A DNA stretch of 64,000 nt from Liquidambar formosana (lineage: Eukaryota; Streptophyta; Magnoliopsida; Saxifragales; Altingiaceae), in NCBI GenBank assembly GCA_039720395.1, contig CM077833.1, positions 6,773,036-6,837,035 on the forward strand, given 5' to 3'. Shown here piece by piece: positions 43,735 through 55,318 of the stretch. Position 1 is the first letter of the stretch; every line of letters starts with the position of its first letter. The notes below the pieces were generated by a model. The model saw nothing but the letters and a program-made list of their open reading frames with translations. It searched no databases and had not been told where the DNA came from. The position numbers and the translations under genes are program-made.

Positions 43735-44734
43735 CTTTCTTTCTCACTAAATTCCATACCGACAAATTTTTCTAGCGATAGACAGTATACCAATGCAGAT
43801 TTGGTTTTTTCTTTCAAGTTTTCTCTTATTTGTAGTATTCTTGGTATACCTTGTCGTGTAAAGGATTTGCGTCGTTTCTCACCAAACTTGAAAGTTTTAG
43901 TTTTATCTCACTAAACCTAAAAATTCTAAATTTGTCACTCCTTAGATCTTGTTAATTGTACAAATATTTATGTTTTTAAGAATCAGTATAGTCGTGTTGA
44001 TTTTGAATAATGAATTGATCAATGCTATACTTGTTATGAAGTTTATTCTTTGCATATTTGAGTTTTTCGGAAGCTTAAGTTTTAGCAATCCACAAACCAA
44101 AAAGTTTTGTGAATGTAAGGATAGAATGCCATGTGTAGTAAAAATTGCATTTTCTTATAAAAAGAACATTGATAGACATTACTATGCATCGGCATGCAAT
44201 GTAAGTTTCGTATGATTTATATTGTCCTTTAATAATTACTAAATTGTAAAGATCATATTTTTATAATATGGTCTTAAGGGTAAGAAGCATCACTAGACTT
44301 AGTATTATCTAGTTTTGTTGGTTTTCATTCATGCATAAGCATTGTATTTGCATGATCTTGATGTAATTTGGGCATGATTACACGATGTTTGTAAGATCAT
44401 TGGAGAATGCATGTAACACATGTCCCATTAAATTAGTTTAATTATGTTTTTGTTTTACGATTTGTCGATTTATGTCTCGCATGTACATAACATGTGAGAT
44501 TTATGATGTTATTTATGATGCATGACATATGGTTTATTATCATTTTGTATTATGTGCATGATAGTTGAGTATGAATAACATTTATGCACATTTCGGCTCG
44601 TTATTGGGCAAATTCAATATAAGCTGATTGATCGAAAGTACGCTAGAAATGCTAATTTGCTTTTGCTAAAGCCAATCAATCAACCCTCAAACCCTGATCA
44701 ATTGGGCTAGGCAGAATCTAGAAATTTTTTTTAA
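43735..44734. other. Unassigned DNA with one exon-like stretch
   Basis: At 43949-44215 an open frame on the plus strand ends with KKFCECKDRMPCVVKIAFSY and DRHYYASACN. This resembles a GRF-type zinc finger (CxC..., then RRFYxC), found in plant transposon and host proteins. The coding similarity stops at GTAAGTTT (44203), a good splice donor. It is likely one exon of an older gene or transposon fragment. The remainder shows nothing I can name. Confidence 0.35.
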
Positions 44735-45471
44735 ATGCGTCAAATGATGCATGTACCCCTATCCTTTTAAAACCCACTCTAAGCCCAACTTACACTCATT
44801 CTTGCTGGTGTTTTGAGTGTGTTAGAAAAAGAGAGAAGGAGAAAGAGAGGAGAGAGAAGGCTTGTATGGAAGAGAAAATCCCATTTTTCTCTTGCATGTG
44901 TAGGTTTTCTACTCTCTCACCGCACTTTGATGCTTGGGGAAGCTTTCTAAGGGCTGGATTCATCTTCTACCATGCATAGTTTGTAGATCAAGCGTGATTT
45001 ACGGAACTTGGAGCTTGTTCTTACATTAGGCTTGGATTTCAACCCTCCCAACACATTTTATTTACACTTTGTATGTGCATCATACTTGAGGTAGGTATAA
45101 TTTTCATAGATTAACCTTAGGGATAATAATAGGTTAGAATATAAGCCCATATATGTTGAATAAAACGTATATTTGTGTTATTTATAAGTCATGATTTTTG
45201 AGGATATTATCATGTAGATTTTGTAATGCATGTACTGAAGGGTCTAGTTTACATAACCCTATATTAAGGAATATTACATTTGGGAGTATATGGGTGATAT
45301 ACTTGTTATATTTTAGTTTATTTTGAATGTACATGCTATGTAAATTACTATTGGTCTATATTGTACATGCTTTACATAGCCCAACATGTTGTATAATTAT
45401 GGAATTATTATATATTGTTAATTCCTGGATAAATTGACATGTATAGAGATTTATATGTTTTTTTAATGAAC
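44735..45471 (+). repeat. Remnant of a Del-like LTR
   Basis: GCGTCAAATGATGCATGTAC, TTTCTCTTGCATG and the following region match element D's LTR (47400-48140) with considerable divergence. It is cut at about 45471 by a copia LTR. Its start may lie farther left. Confidence 0.7.
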
Positions 45472-46681
45472 TGTAAAGAATTAATGTAGAGAAAAACTAC
45501 AAAGCGGAACATAATGATAAAAAAAAATAATCATAATACAATTCCTTAAAGCCCATGAATCTGATTGTGGTTCATACAAAACATAAAACCCTAACTAGAA
45601 GGAGGGTTAGAGCACTTACAGTTGATTCAAGTCTTTAAACTCCAAGCTTTTAAATTTCTAGACAGCCATGAATGATCCTTGAACAAGCAGTTACGAGTAG
45701 CACAAGTGCACTGCCTCCACGGTATCCACACTAAGCAAAAGCCTTCAGTTGTTCTTCTTATTCTCCTTAGGGTTTGCTAGAGAAGGAGAAGTAGAAGAGA
45801 AAGAGAAAGAGGCTCCTCAACAGGTTTGGCTAAGGGAGAGGAATAGAGTGAATAGTGTGCTAACGCATGCATGCATGCTAGTGTGCTATATATAGCCACT
45901 ATGCTTGGGACGGCCAAAGAGGATTCCCACCTTGTGTGGGAGTTGCAACTTCTCTAAATTGCATATTAACCCCTCTATTTTTAATCTAATGTAAGTATAG
46001 CCCAAAATAACTTTTCTCAATGCACTTTTACCCTTTCTCTCACAACCCATTGGGTTCACAACATCTAGTAGTAGGTAACGGCACTTAATGTCACATAGAG
46101 TGCCCAATGGAACACTTTCTATTAAGGGTCTAATTGGAACACCTTCCAATTCCCTAATTGATTATAACTCACGTATATCAGTTAGGGCTTCTACTAACCA
46201 TGAGTAACATCTAGCAATGGCTTATAGTGTGGTCCTAAATGAGGTGAATAATTATTGAATAAAGAACCCTTTAGTTATAGTTTAAGGTTACAATTACATC
46301 CCTCTATCATATACAATGTCTCTGTTTAAACTAATAGGACATGGAAGTCTATCAAGTCCCTAGTTTAATACATTTATGAACCTACCCAAAATATCAACTC
46401 ATAAGATGCACCATGAAAACTCTTTTCCATGATTATCATACTATGGCCATAGATTCACATGAGTTATATTTATGAGTGTTCTTATGAGATCATTCTCTCT
46501 CTTTTACTAGAAGTGGTGGATCCCTTATTGATCACATATATGCCCTCACACATGTAACAGTAGAGCCAATGAATACCCTTGAAAACCCCATAGGGATAAA
46601 CAGTTAGAGCTATCAAACTTCTAAAGCTCCATGCATGAGACAACTGTGGTGCCTTAGGTCTAATGATTACTTGTACCGCTA
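45472..46681 (-). repeat. Copia LTR remnant, minus strand, cut by element D
   Basis: It is a diverged member of the LTR family of F and G: CCCATGAATCTGA, GGAGGGTTAGAGCACTTACAG and later ATTACTTGTACCGCT align in order. It stops at 46681 where element D begins, and the rest should follow D outside the window. Confidence 0.75.
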
Positions 46682-48998
46682 TGTAATACCCGTGTCATTT
46701 CATTAGGATAATCTCCCCTTTAATGCATAATTTTTAGGTACTTTAGTTGATTTGTCGGGTATTGTCATGCGTGGGTATTGCATGTGTGTGATGTTGTTGT
46801 GTTTACGATTTCACACTTTCAGCCTGCTAAAATTTGGCTAAGTGTTGGGAAACAATGAATTTTCATAAAACTTCGTTTTTAAAGATAATTTTTGGTGGTA
46901 ATGGAAGTTTATAATATTATAAGACATCTGTAATTTTATGGGATTTTATTACCACGATTCGATCGGGTTCCTCGTACGTTTGTTTTTGAAAAATCTGTCG
47001 GGAGTCAGATTTTGTACTAAAACTTGAAAATGAGATTTTGATATACTTGGAATTTGATTTTTTTGATATTTTATTTGGATTCAAACGGGGGGTTATTTGC
47101 TTATTTTCATTAAATAACTTAAAGTAAAAGGAAGAATAAAAGAATGGAGAAGATTACTTTGCCTTATTTTAATGAAAATAAGGCAGTGGTGTGTACTGTG
47201 GAAGTTTATACACATTTGCCTGAGTTACTAGGCATTTTCAGCAAGGGACGATCGATCCTGACTTGCGGACGATCGATCCTGCCTTGGGGACGATCGATTG
47301 TAGGTGCCTCGGAAATGCATTTTTGCTTCTGTTTTTAACGATCGATCGTGCCCTCAACCCACGATCGATTGTGCATCGCAGATTTTGCAATTTTTTTTGC
47401 GTCAAATGACGCATGTGCCCCTCACCCCTTTTAAAACCCACATATCACGACTCTAACCCCCATCTTCAGCATTTTGAGAGTTAGAGAACTTGAGAGAAGA
47501 GGAGAGAGAGAGGAAAGATAGGAGATAGAAAGGAAGTGTTTGGAGAGAGAAAATCACATTTTTCTCTTGCATGCATGGGTTTTTGACTCTCTCACCTCAT
47601 ATCAACGCTTGGATTCACGTTCTAGGAGCTGGATTTGAAGATCCACGCGTGCTTGGAGATGATTCAAACCTGATTTGTGGAGTTTAGAGCTTATTCTCGC
47701 ATTCTAGGCTCAGATCCGACCCTCCCAACACATTTTCTCCACGTTGGGTGCAACATATTTGAGGTAGGTGTAATTATCATGGGTTTTAACCGTAGGGATG
47801 ATAATGGGTTAGTATATAAGCCCATATATGTTGGATAAAAATGTATTTTGGGTGTTATTTATGAGTTTACGTGATATTTGGGTGGATTATAATGTATATT
47901 TTGTAATGCATGTACTGAGAGGTCTAGTTTACATAACTCTATATTTAGGAATATTACATTTGGGAGTATATGGGTTGATATACTCGTTATATTTTGATTT
48001 ATTTTGGATGTATATGCTATGTAAATTCTTGTTGGTCTACATTTTACATGTTATACATAGCTCCCACTTATTATATAATTATAGAATAATTATATATATT
48101 GTTGATTTTTGGAATAACTGACACGTGTATGGGCTTTTAAGCTTTTCATGGCATTCATTGGCATAAAATGCATGAAATGGACTTAATTAATTACTTGGTA
48201 AAAATATATTAAAGGGTCATTGGATTTGGACTATTAGCGGTCAAGGGACTTAGCGGTGTTTTCCATTCCTTTGGTCTTGGGTACTTTTCGGTTCCAAGTA
48301 GGAACCCTTGTGTTCCCGAATCAGAGGCTACTTTCCGGTTCCAGGTAGGAACCCTTGTGTTGTCCTCTTGGAGGTGGGTTTAAATCCTCCGTTTCCGCGC
48401 GAAGACTCCTGTGGGAGTGGTCGGTAATTATAGATTATGTTAAATGGACATGAGTCGCATATCATTCATGACATTGCATGGGTTTTAATTATTTTAAGCA
48501 TGATTGTAATTGGTTATATTATCATACTTTGGTTATTTCTATATGAAAATTATATCTACTGAGTTTTATACTCACTCCTATGTTTTATAAACTTTTTCTA
48601 GATGATTTCATAGCTGGGGAGACCTCGCCTTGAGGTGCTATGCTTTGATGGGAAAAATTTTAATATTATGGATATGTATTAACTAAACACTTTGTATTCG
48701 GCCAATGGGCGCTAAACACGTAATAACTCATGGTTTGTAATATTTTAATTTCGTAGGTTTCTTCATATGGTTTATTTAGCATGTGATGATACCAATGATG
48801 GATGACAGGAACTTTTATAACTCTTTTATACAGGATTTTGTTACGGTATGTTCCATTTACGAATGGGTCATGTCGAAATTTTTATTGAAATTACCGGTTT
48901 TCTAACACGTGCCATTCACGTGCTTCCTAAATGATTTTCTTAATTAAACTAGATTTATTAATATTGATCACGGCTTAATTAATTTGGGTCGTGAAAAA
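46682..48998 (+). repeat. Element D 5' LTR
   Basis: The start is shared with the 3' LTR at 63850. The end lacks the usual CA; the boundary is placed just before the PBS. It contains the palindrome triad at 47248-47300. TTTTAAAACCC at about 47430 may be the TATA region. Confidence 0.8.
47248..47375. promoter_or_regulatory. ACGATCGATCGT palindrome set in element D LTR
   Basis: CGATCGAT cores start at 47249, 47270 and 47291, exactly 21 bp apart, and two more at 47339 and 47362. The set lies in U3. Confidence 0.85.
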
Positions 48999-49004
48999 TC
49001 TTTT

Positions 49005-49016
49005 TGGTATCAGAGC
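49005..49016 (+). other. Element D primer binding site
   Basis: TGGTATCAGAGC, the initiator-Met type used by chromoviruses. Confidence 0.88.
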
Positions 49017-49254
49017 TTGCTAGTAGGTCCATATGGGAGTATACCTGTGTAATTATAATTAACATGTAGGGATAATAACATGTTGATTGAGAACTTGTTT
49101 GTGTTTTATGCGAACCTAGAAACATGTTAGGTTACACATGTTGGATAATATATTGGGTGTTAATGATTTAGTGTGCACGTGGTATAATATAACACACATT
49201 AGAGAACTAATTTCTATCTATGGCATATATGATAGTTTGTTTATGTCTATTAGA

Positions 49255-50340
49255 ATGCCGAGGAACACTCGTAACAGTCGTCGTGCTGCTGAAACCCGGG
49301 CTCGGGTTGAAGTTGAAGCACAAGCACGAGCTAAGGCTGAAGCCAATGCACAAGACCCACTACAGGTTCCAGTTGGGGAACAAGCTACAAACCTTCCACC
49401 TATACAAGAAAATTTCAATCTGGCTCAGTTGGATGCCCTTTTGCTGCCATGCAAAGATTGCAGGCTATTTAGCCACTAATACTTATCGGAACAAGGACCC
49501 AGAATTGGTGTAGATGACTCGGAAGTCACTATTGAGGAAGGAGTTTCGTGAGGTCAAACCTTCCAGGTTTGATGGGGACCACGACCTAGGTAAGGCTAAC
49601 AAATGGATTCGTAGGGTGAAAGCTGATTTGAACTTAGCCCGCATACCCAAATCTTATTGGGTGGAATTTGCCTTTAGCCTGTTCACTGACATGGCTGAGG
49701 ATTGGTGGACTAGCCAAGGTTCACCTGAGGAGTTGGGAGCTACGACTTGGGAGCAATTTGAGTCCAAGTTCAATGATAACTTTTATCTAGAAGCCTTCAA
49801 GAGCAACAAGATCCGGGAATTAATGAATTTGAAGCAAGGGGAGATGACTGCTCAACAGTATACCTCCAAGTTTGTGGAGTTATGTAGATTTTCTGTGGGA
49901 ATGAATACGGATGAGAAAGAAAAGTGTAGGAGATATGAGTGGGGTTTGAACTGTACTCTATAAGGCAACGTGAATCATTTAATGATTAATGATTTCAAGA
50001 GACTCGTGAGTTCTGTTTTAGCTGCTGAAGAGGAACACTTGGGCTATAGAAAAGACAAGGCTCCAGAGAGAGCGCAAAAGGAATAATCCATAACCATGGA
50101 AGAATGGTGCCAGTGGTTTTGGATCAAGGAAGAAGCCACAACAGTAGGGTGGAGGTTCTGGAACTAATCCCAATCTTCGTCCTAAAGGGATTCAGTTCAA
50201 ACAACCACAACCAGGAAAGAATAGTAGTAGTAGCAGTTCCAGTGGAAGTAGCGGGACCCAGAAGACTTATTTTCACTACAAGCAGAAGGGGCATATCAAA
50301 CCCAATTGTCCACTTTTGACTAGGGGTTCATCATCTTCCC
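49255..50340 (+). pseudogene. Element D gag
   Basis: Likely start MPRNTRNSRRAAETRARVE at 49255. After a frameshift near 49470 the gag core reads SRFDGDHDLGKANKWIRRVK to FNDNFYLEAFKSNKIRELMN, and stops at 49963. The zinc knuckle near 50268-50315 reads YFHYKQKGHIKPNC; the two leading cysteines are tyrosines, both explained by G-to-A changes. The proline/glutamine-rich linker to the protease follows to about 50640. Confidence 0.85.
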
Positions 50341-50639
50341 GGCAACCATCTGTGAATTCCCCACCACCATATTTCTCCCAGCAAGGATATGCTTATCAGG
50401 GACAATCACCAATCACCAATGCCAGTGCATTCTCAGTCCTATTTCATGCCACTCCCATATTATGGACAACAACACATCACCCAACCATACCAACAGCAAA
50501 ATTATTAACCACCCCAGTACCCACAACCTCAATACCAGCCACCGCAGCAGCAGCAGCAGCCACCGTAGCAGCAGTAGTAGCTACCCCAGAACTGCCAGGG
50601 GCACGGTGGAGGTGGCGGTGGCAGTGGAAGAGGACAGGG

Positions 50640-51105
50640 TAACCGTCAGCATGGGCGAGTGTTTGCTATGCATTGCCAGGAAGAAGGAGCTTCTAATGCA
50701 GTGGTTGAAGGTACATTCCTAGTCTTTGGAGTATGGGTTAAAGTTTTGTTTGATCCGGGATCCACACATTCATTTATTTCTTCATCGTTTGCTAATACTT
50801 TGGAATTGAAGTATGATGATTTGGGTTTTACATTGGAAGTAGATACTCCTCTTGGGAATTGATTCATGACTAGTTATATTTACCGAGAGTGTTGTATTAA
50901 CATTGTGGGCCAGGAGATGTTGATAGATCTCATCATTTTAGATGTATATGGTTATGATATCATCATTGGCATGGATTGGTTAGCCAATTATAGAGCTGTG
51001 ATGGATTGTTACAAGAAGAAGGTAACTTTCCATAATTCTAGTGGTGAAGTTTTCTCTTTCTATGGAGATAGACATACTCTCCATCCGGATATCTTGTTTG
51101 ATATC
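50640..51105 (+). pseudogene. Element D protease
   Basis: The active site is VLFDPGSTHSFISSSFA at about 50745-50795, with later IIGMDWLANYRAVMDC. A stop near 50862 and another at 51106 break the frame. Confidence 0.85.
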
Positions 51106-51114
51106 TAGATTCGG

Positions 51115-52050
51115 CGTTTCAAGAAGAGTAGTTATTTGAGTTTTCTAGCTACAATCAAGGGTGAAGATGCTGAGGGTATACATCCCCACCACATTCCCGT
51201 TGTACGGGAATTTCTTGATGTATTCCCAGATGAATTACCAGGTTTGCCACCTAGGAGGGAGGTAGACTTTACTATTGATTTGCAACCGGGAACGGGACCC
51301 ATTTCTATTATGCCATATAGAATGGCTCCTGTTGAGCTTAGAGAGTTAAAGACTCAGATTGAAGAACTCAAGGCCAAGGGTTTTATCTATGAGAGTAGAT
51401 CACCATGGGGTGCACCTGTACTTTTTGTGAAGAAGAAGGATGGGTCCTTGAGATTATGTATTGACTATAGACAGTTGAATCGGGTCACCATTAAGAACAA
51501 GTATCCATTGCTTCGTATTGATGATTTATTTGACCAGTTACGTGGGTCCCAGTTCTTTTCTAAGATTGACTTGCGTTCTGGTTATCATCAAATGCTTGTT
51601 CGAGATGAGGATGTTGAGAAGACCGCTTTTAATTCTCGATATAGTCATTATGAGTTCTTGGTGATGCCTTTTGGTTTGACCAATGCACCTGCAGCTTTTA
51701 TGGATCTAATGAATCGAGTGTTTCGTCCTTATCTAGTTCAATTTGTGGTTGTATTTATTGATGATATTTTGGTATATTCGAGGACTTAAGAGGAACACGC
51801 GCATCATTTGGCAATTGTATTGCAGACTTTGAGAGAGCATAGGTTGTATGCCAAGTGGGAGAAGTGTGACTTTTGGTTGAACCAAGTGAAGTTTTTGTGA
51901 CACATAGTATCTGAAGAAGGTATTGCAGTAGACCCGTCCAAGGTTAAAGCTATTTTGAACTGGCTTAGACCCAGGAACGTGACAAAGGTTCACAGCTTCT
52001 TAGGTTTGGCGGGTTATTATTGGAGATTTGTAGAAGGTTTCTCTAGCATT
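51115..52050 (+). pseudogene. Element D reverse transcriptase
   Basis: [52 protein letters not shown] and [20 protein letters not shown] lead to the catalytic FIDDILVYS at about 51757-51783. A stop follows at 51787, a TGA at about 51898, and a frameshift near 52055. It fits the Tekay lineage. Confidence 0.92.
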
Positions 52051-52560
52051 GCTTCACCTCTTACTGAGGTTGACCAGGAAAGATGTACCCTTTGTTTGGG
52101 ACGATGCTTATGAGGAAGCATTTGAGGAGTTGAAGTCTTGTCTGACATCTGCACCCGTTTTGATTATTCCAACTAGTTGGTTGGGGTATACTATGTATTG
52201 TGATGCATCCTTGAGTGGATTGGGATGTGTGTTGATGCAGATTGAGAGAGTTGTTGTATACTGTTCTAGATAGTTGAAGCCGTATAAGATGAATTATCCT
52301 ACTCATGACTTAGAGCTTGCAGCTGTAGTGTTTGCACTGAAGCTTTGGAGATGTTATTTGTATGGTGAGAAGTTTGAGCTCTTTTCTGATCACAAAAGTT
52401 TGAAGTATATCTTTACCCAGAGGGATTTGAATCTCAGGAAGAAAAGGTAGGTGGAGTATTTGGAGGATTATGATTTTGAATTGAAGTATCACCCTGGGAA
52501 GGCTAATATAGTAGCAGATGCTTTGAGTAGGAAGTCTTGTGGGACTTTATATAGTATTTC
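52051..52560 (+). pseudogene. Element D RNase H
   Basis: [35 protein letters not shown] (Asp), [20 protein letters not shown] (Glu), [13 protein letters not shown] (Asp) and IVADALSRK (Asp). All four acidic sites remain, but stops at about 52272 and 52448 break the frame. Confidence 0.9.
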
Positions 52561-53646
52561 TGTCCACCATTGGAGGATGGTGAATACCTTGTGTGACTAT
52601 AACTTGTTTGTTGGTGGTTTGGCAGGTAAAGAATGTGTCTATAATTTGGTGAGACCTTACCCTATCCCTAAGATTGTGAAAGCTCAATATGAAGATCCCA
52701 AGTTGGTGGATATCCGTGGTAGATTACTGAATGGTGAAGATGTATCTGGATGTACCATTGATCCTAATGGTGGTTTGAGGTACCAGAATAGACTTGCAGT
52801 TCCATGTAATGAGAAGATTAAGGAAGAAGTTCTTAGTCTTGCTCATTGATCGAAGTTTTTTATTCATCCAGGCAATAATAAGATGTATAGAGACTTGAAA
52901 AGGCAATTCTGGTGGAAAGGTATGAAGTGTGACGTAGCAAGATTTGTCGCTAAATGTTATACGTGTCAGCAGGTTAAAGTTGACCATAGGAAGCCTTTTG
53001 GGCAATTGCAGCCTTTACCGCCGCCTCAGTAGAAGTGGGAGGAAATCACGATGGATTTCATCAGTGGTTTGCCACGTACTCAGAGAGGTCATGACACTAT
53101 TTGGGTGGTAGTAGACCGTTTCACCAAGTCCGCTCACTTTATAGCTGTGCGATCGACTGACTCAGCTGAGAAGTTGGCTCGGTTGTACATTAGAGAGATA
53201 ATACGTTTGCATGGAGTCGCCAAATCGATTGTATCTGATAGAGATCCTCATTTCCTTTCTCAGTTTTGGCAGAGTTTGCAAAGGGAGTTGGGTACTCGAT
53301 TACACCTTAGTTCAGCCTATTATCCATAGACAGATGGGCAGACTAAGCATATTAATCAGATCTTGGAGGATATGTTGAGAGCATGTGTTTTGGACTTTAA
53401 GGGAAGTTGGCAAGAACACTTGGCTCTAGCAGAGTTTTCTTACAATAACAGCTTTCAGGCTAGCATCGGGATGGCACCTTTCAAGGTGTTGTATGGGAGA
53501 CCGTGTAGATCTCCTATGTATTGGGCAGAGACCGGTGAAGGAACTTTACTAGGACCAGAGTTGATTCAAGAGACCACAGATAAAGTCAAACTCATCAGAG
53601 AGCGACTTAAGACAGCTCAAAGTAGGTACAAGAGCTATGCTGATAA
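52561..53646 (+). pseudogene. Element D integrase, N-terminal and core part
   Basis: The zinc region is near 52868-52970 (HPGNNKMYRDLKRQFWWKGM, KCYTCQQ). The catalytic Asp residues are in TMDFISGL and VSDRDPHF. The position of the catalytic Glu reads Lys (GQTKHIN), explained by one G-to-A change. Stops occur near 52847, 53030 and 53327. It ends at the element G insertion. Confidence 0.9.
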
Positions 53647-55303
53647 TGTTGGGAATCGAACAAGAGGGAAAAATCGAAGCGCGGAATATAAAAATTTTTC
53701 CTGCGATTCCCAATCCCATGAATCTAACTATGCATAACACAAAATCAAACCCTAACTACGAAGAGGGTTAGAACACTTACAGTTTTAATGGTCTTCTCCG
53801 TTTTGCTCCAAGCTTCTACTCCAGACAGCGGTGAATGAGCAGCTCAAGTGTGCTGCCTCCAACGGTATCCACACCTAGCTAGAGCTTCAAGCCTTTTCTT
53901 TCTTCTTCCTTGTTGTTGCTAGAGGTGGAGAAGAGAGAGAGAGAGAAGAGAGCCTCCAAAGGGCTGGACGGCTAGGGTTTTTTGTGCAAGCCTCTTATGC
54001 CATGTCACACATAAGTGTGACTTATATAGGCAGCCCACTAAAGGGGGCTGGCCATGGGGAAGAAACCCTAATAGGGTTATGTGTAATTACACTTAATTGC
54101 ACATTAACCCCTATTATTTGTATCAAATACAAATAGGCCTATAAAGAACTATTCTTTATTCACTAAAACCCTTTCTCTCATAGACTTTAAAGCCCTTCTT
54201 GCATGATCAGTGTGTGACCCATTGGGTTCACATCATTAAGTAGTAGGAATAGCACGAGGTGTGCACAATGGAACTCTTTCCATTTAGGGTCTAATTGGAA
54301 CTCCTTCCAATTCCCTAATTGATTATAACTCACTTATATTAATTAGGGCTTCTACTAACCATGAGTAACACCTAGCATATGGCTCATGGTGTGGTCCTTA
54401 ATAAGGTGAATAGTCATTTACAATGAACCCTTCTGTTATAGTTTATAGGTTACAATTGCATCCTTCCTTCAACACAATGTCTCCAATTGAACTAATAGGA
54501 CATGGAAGTCTGTCAAGTCCCTAGTTCAATTACTTTATACTCATTCATAGATATCAACTCATTGATGAACTCATGAAACTCTTTTATATTCATCCTACCA
54601 TGGCCATGGATTTAATGAGTTATATTATGAATGCTATATGAGACATTCTCTCTCTTTTCCTGAGAGTGATGGATCCCTTGTTGATCACTCACATGCCTTC
54701 ACACACATAGCAGTAGGGCCAATGAACACCTTTGCAGACCCTTGAATAGGATCTGCACTTAGTGTTATCAAACTTCTAAAGCTACATGCATAAGGCAACT
54801 ATGGTGTCTCAGGTCTAAGGATTACTTGTACCACTATAACAATGAGAAACTGATTGACAGGCAGGATAAAACTCTATTCAGTTTATCTAATATCTTTGGT
54901 CACATTCAGTGTACCTATTCTCGCAATAGGCACCCACTTGTTGGTTGTAGTGTCTCCACACAAATAGCTTGAGACTAGCTATCCTCCTATAGAGTCAGCC
55001 TAACAAGTGCTAGTCCTATGGTTCATTACTGTCCATCATAGTGAACCTTCAACTAGGAATGCTTTAGGAGTTTAGTACAGAGATATATCTATAGTCTCAA
55101 AATTACAACTCTTTGTAATTCCATATTCTCAACTCTAACTCCATGGACATATTATGTAAATATAAATGATGCATATAAACACAATAGAATAAGCCCTTTT
55201 ATTAAATCAATAATAAATGTGACATACATAAATGAAATCAAATGATTGTTCCTAATCCCTAAACAATCATCTCTATGATTGGCTCTAGGGCATAATCCTA
55301 ACA
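53647..55303 (-). repeat. Element G 3' LTR
   Basis: 1657 bp; minus-strand TATA box (TATATAA) at 54022-54028. Confidence 0.95.
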
Positions 55304-55318
55304 ATCTCCCACTTGCAC
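55304..55318 (-). other. Element G polypurine tract
   Basis: ATCTCCCACTTGCAC on the plus strand, the reverse of element F's PPT. Confidence 0.9.

Noticed and set aside
49138..49254. Longer start for element D gag at 49138
   Set aside because: Residues before MPRNTRNSRR have no similarity and are leader sequence after the PBS.
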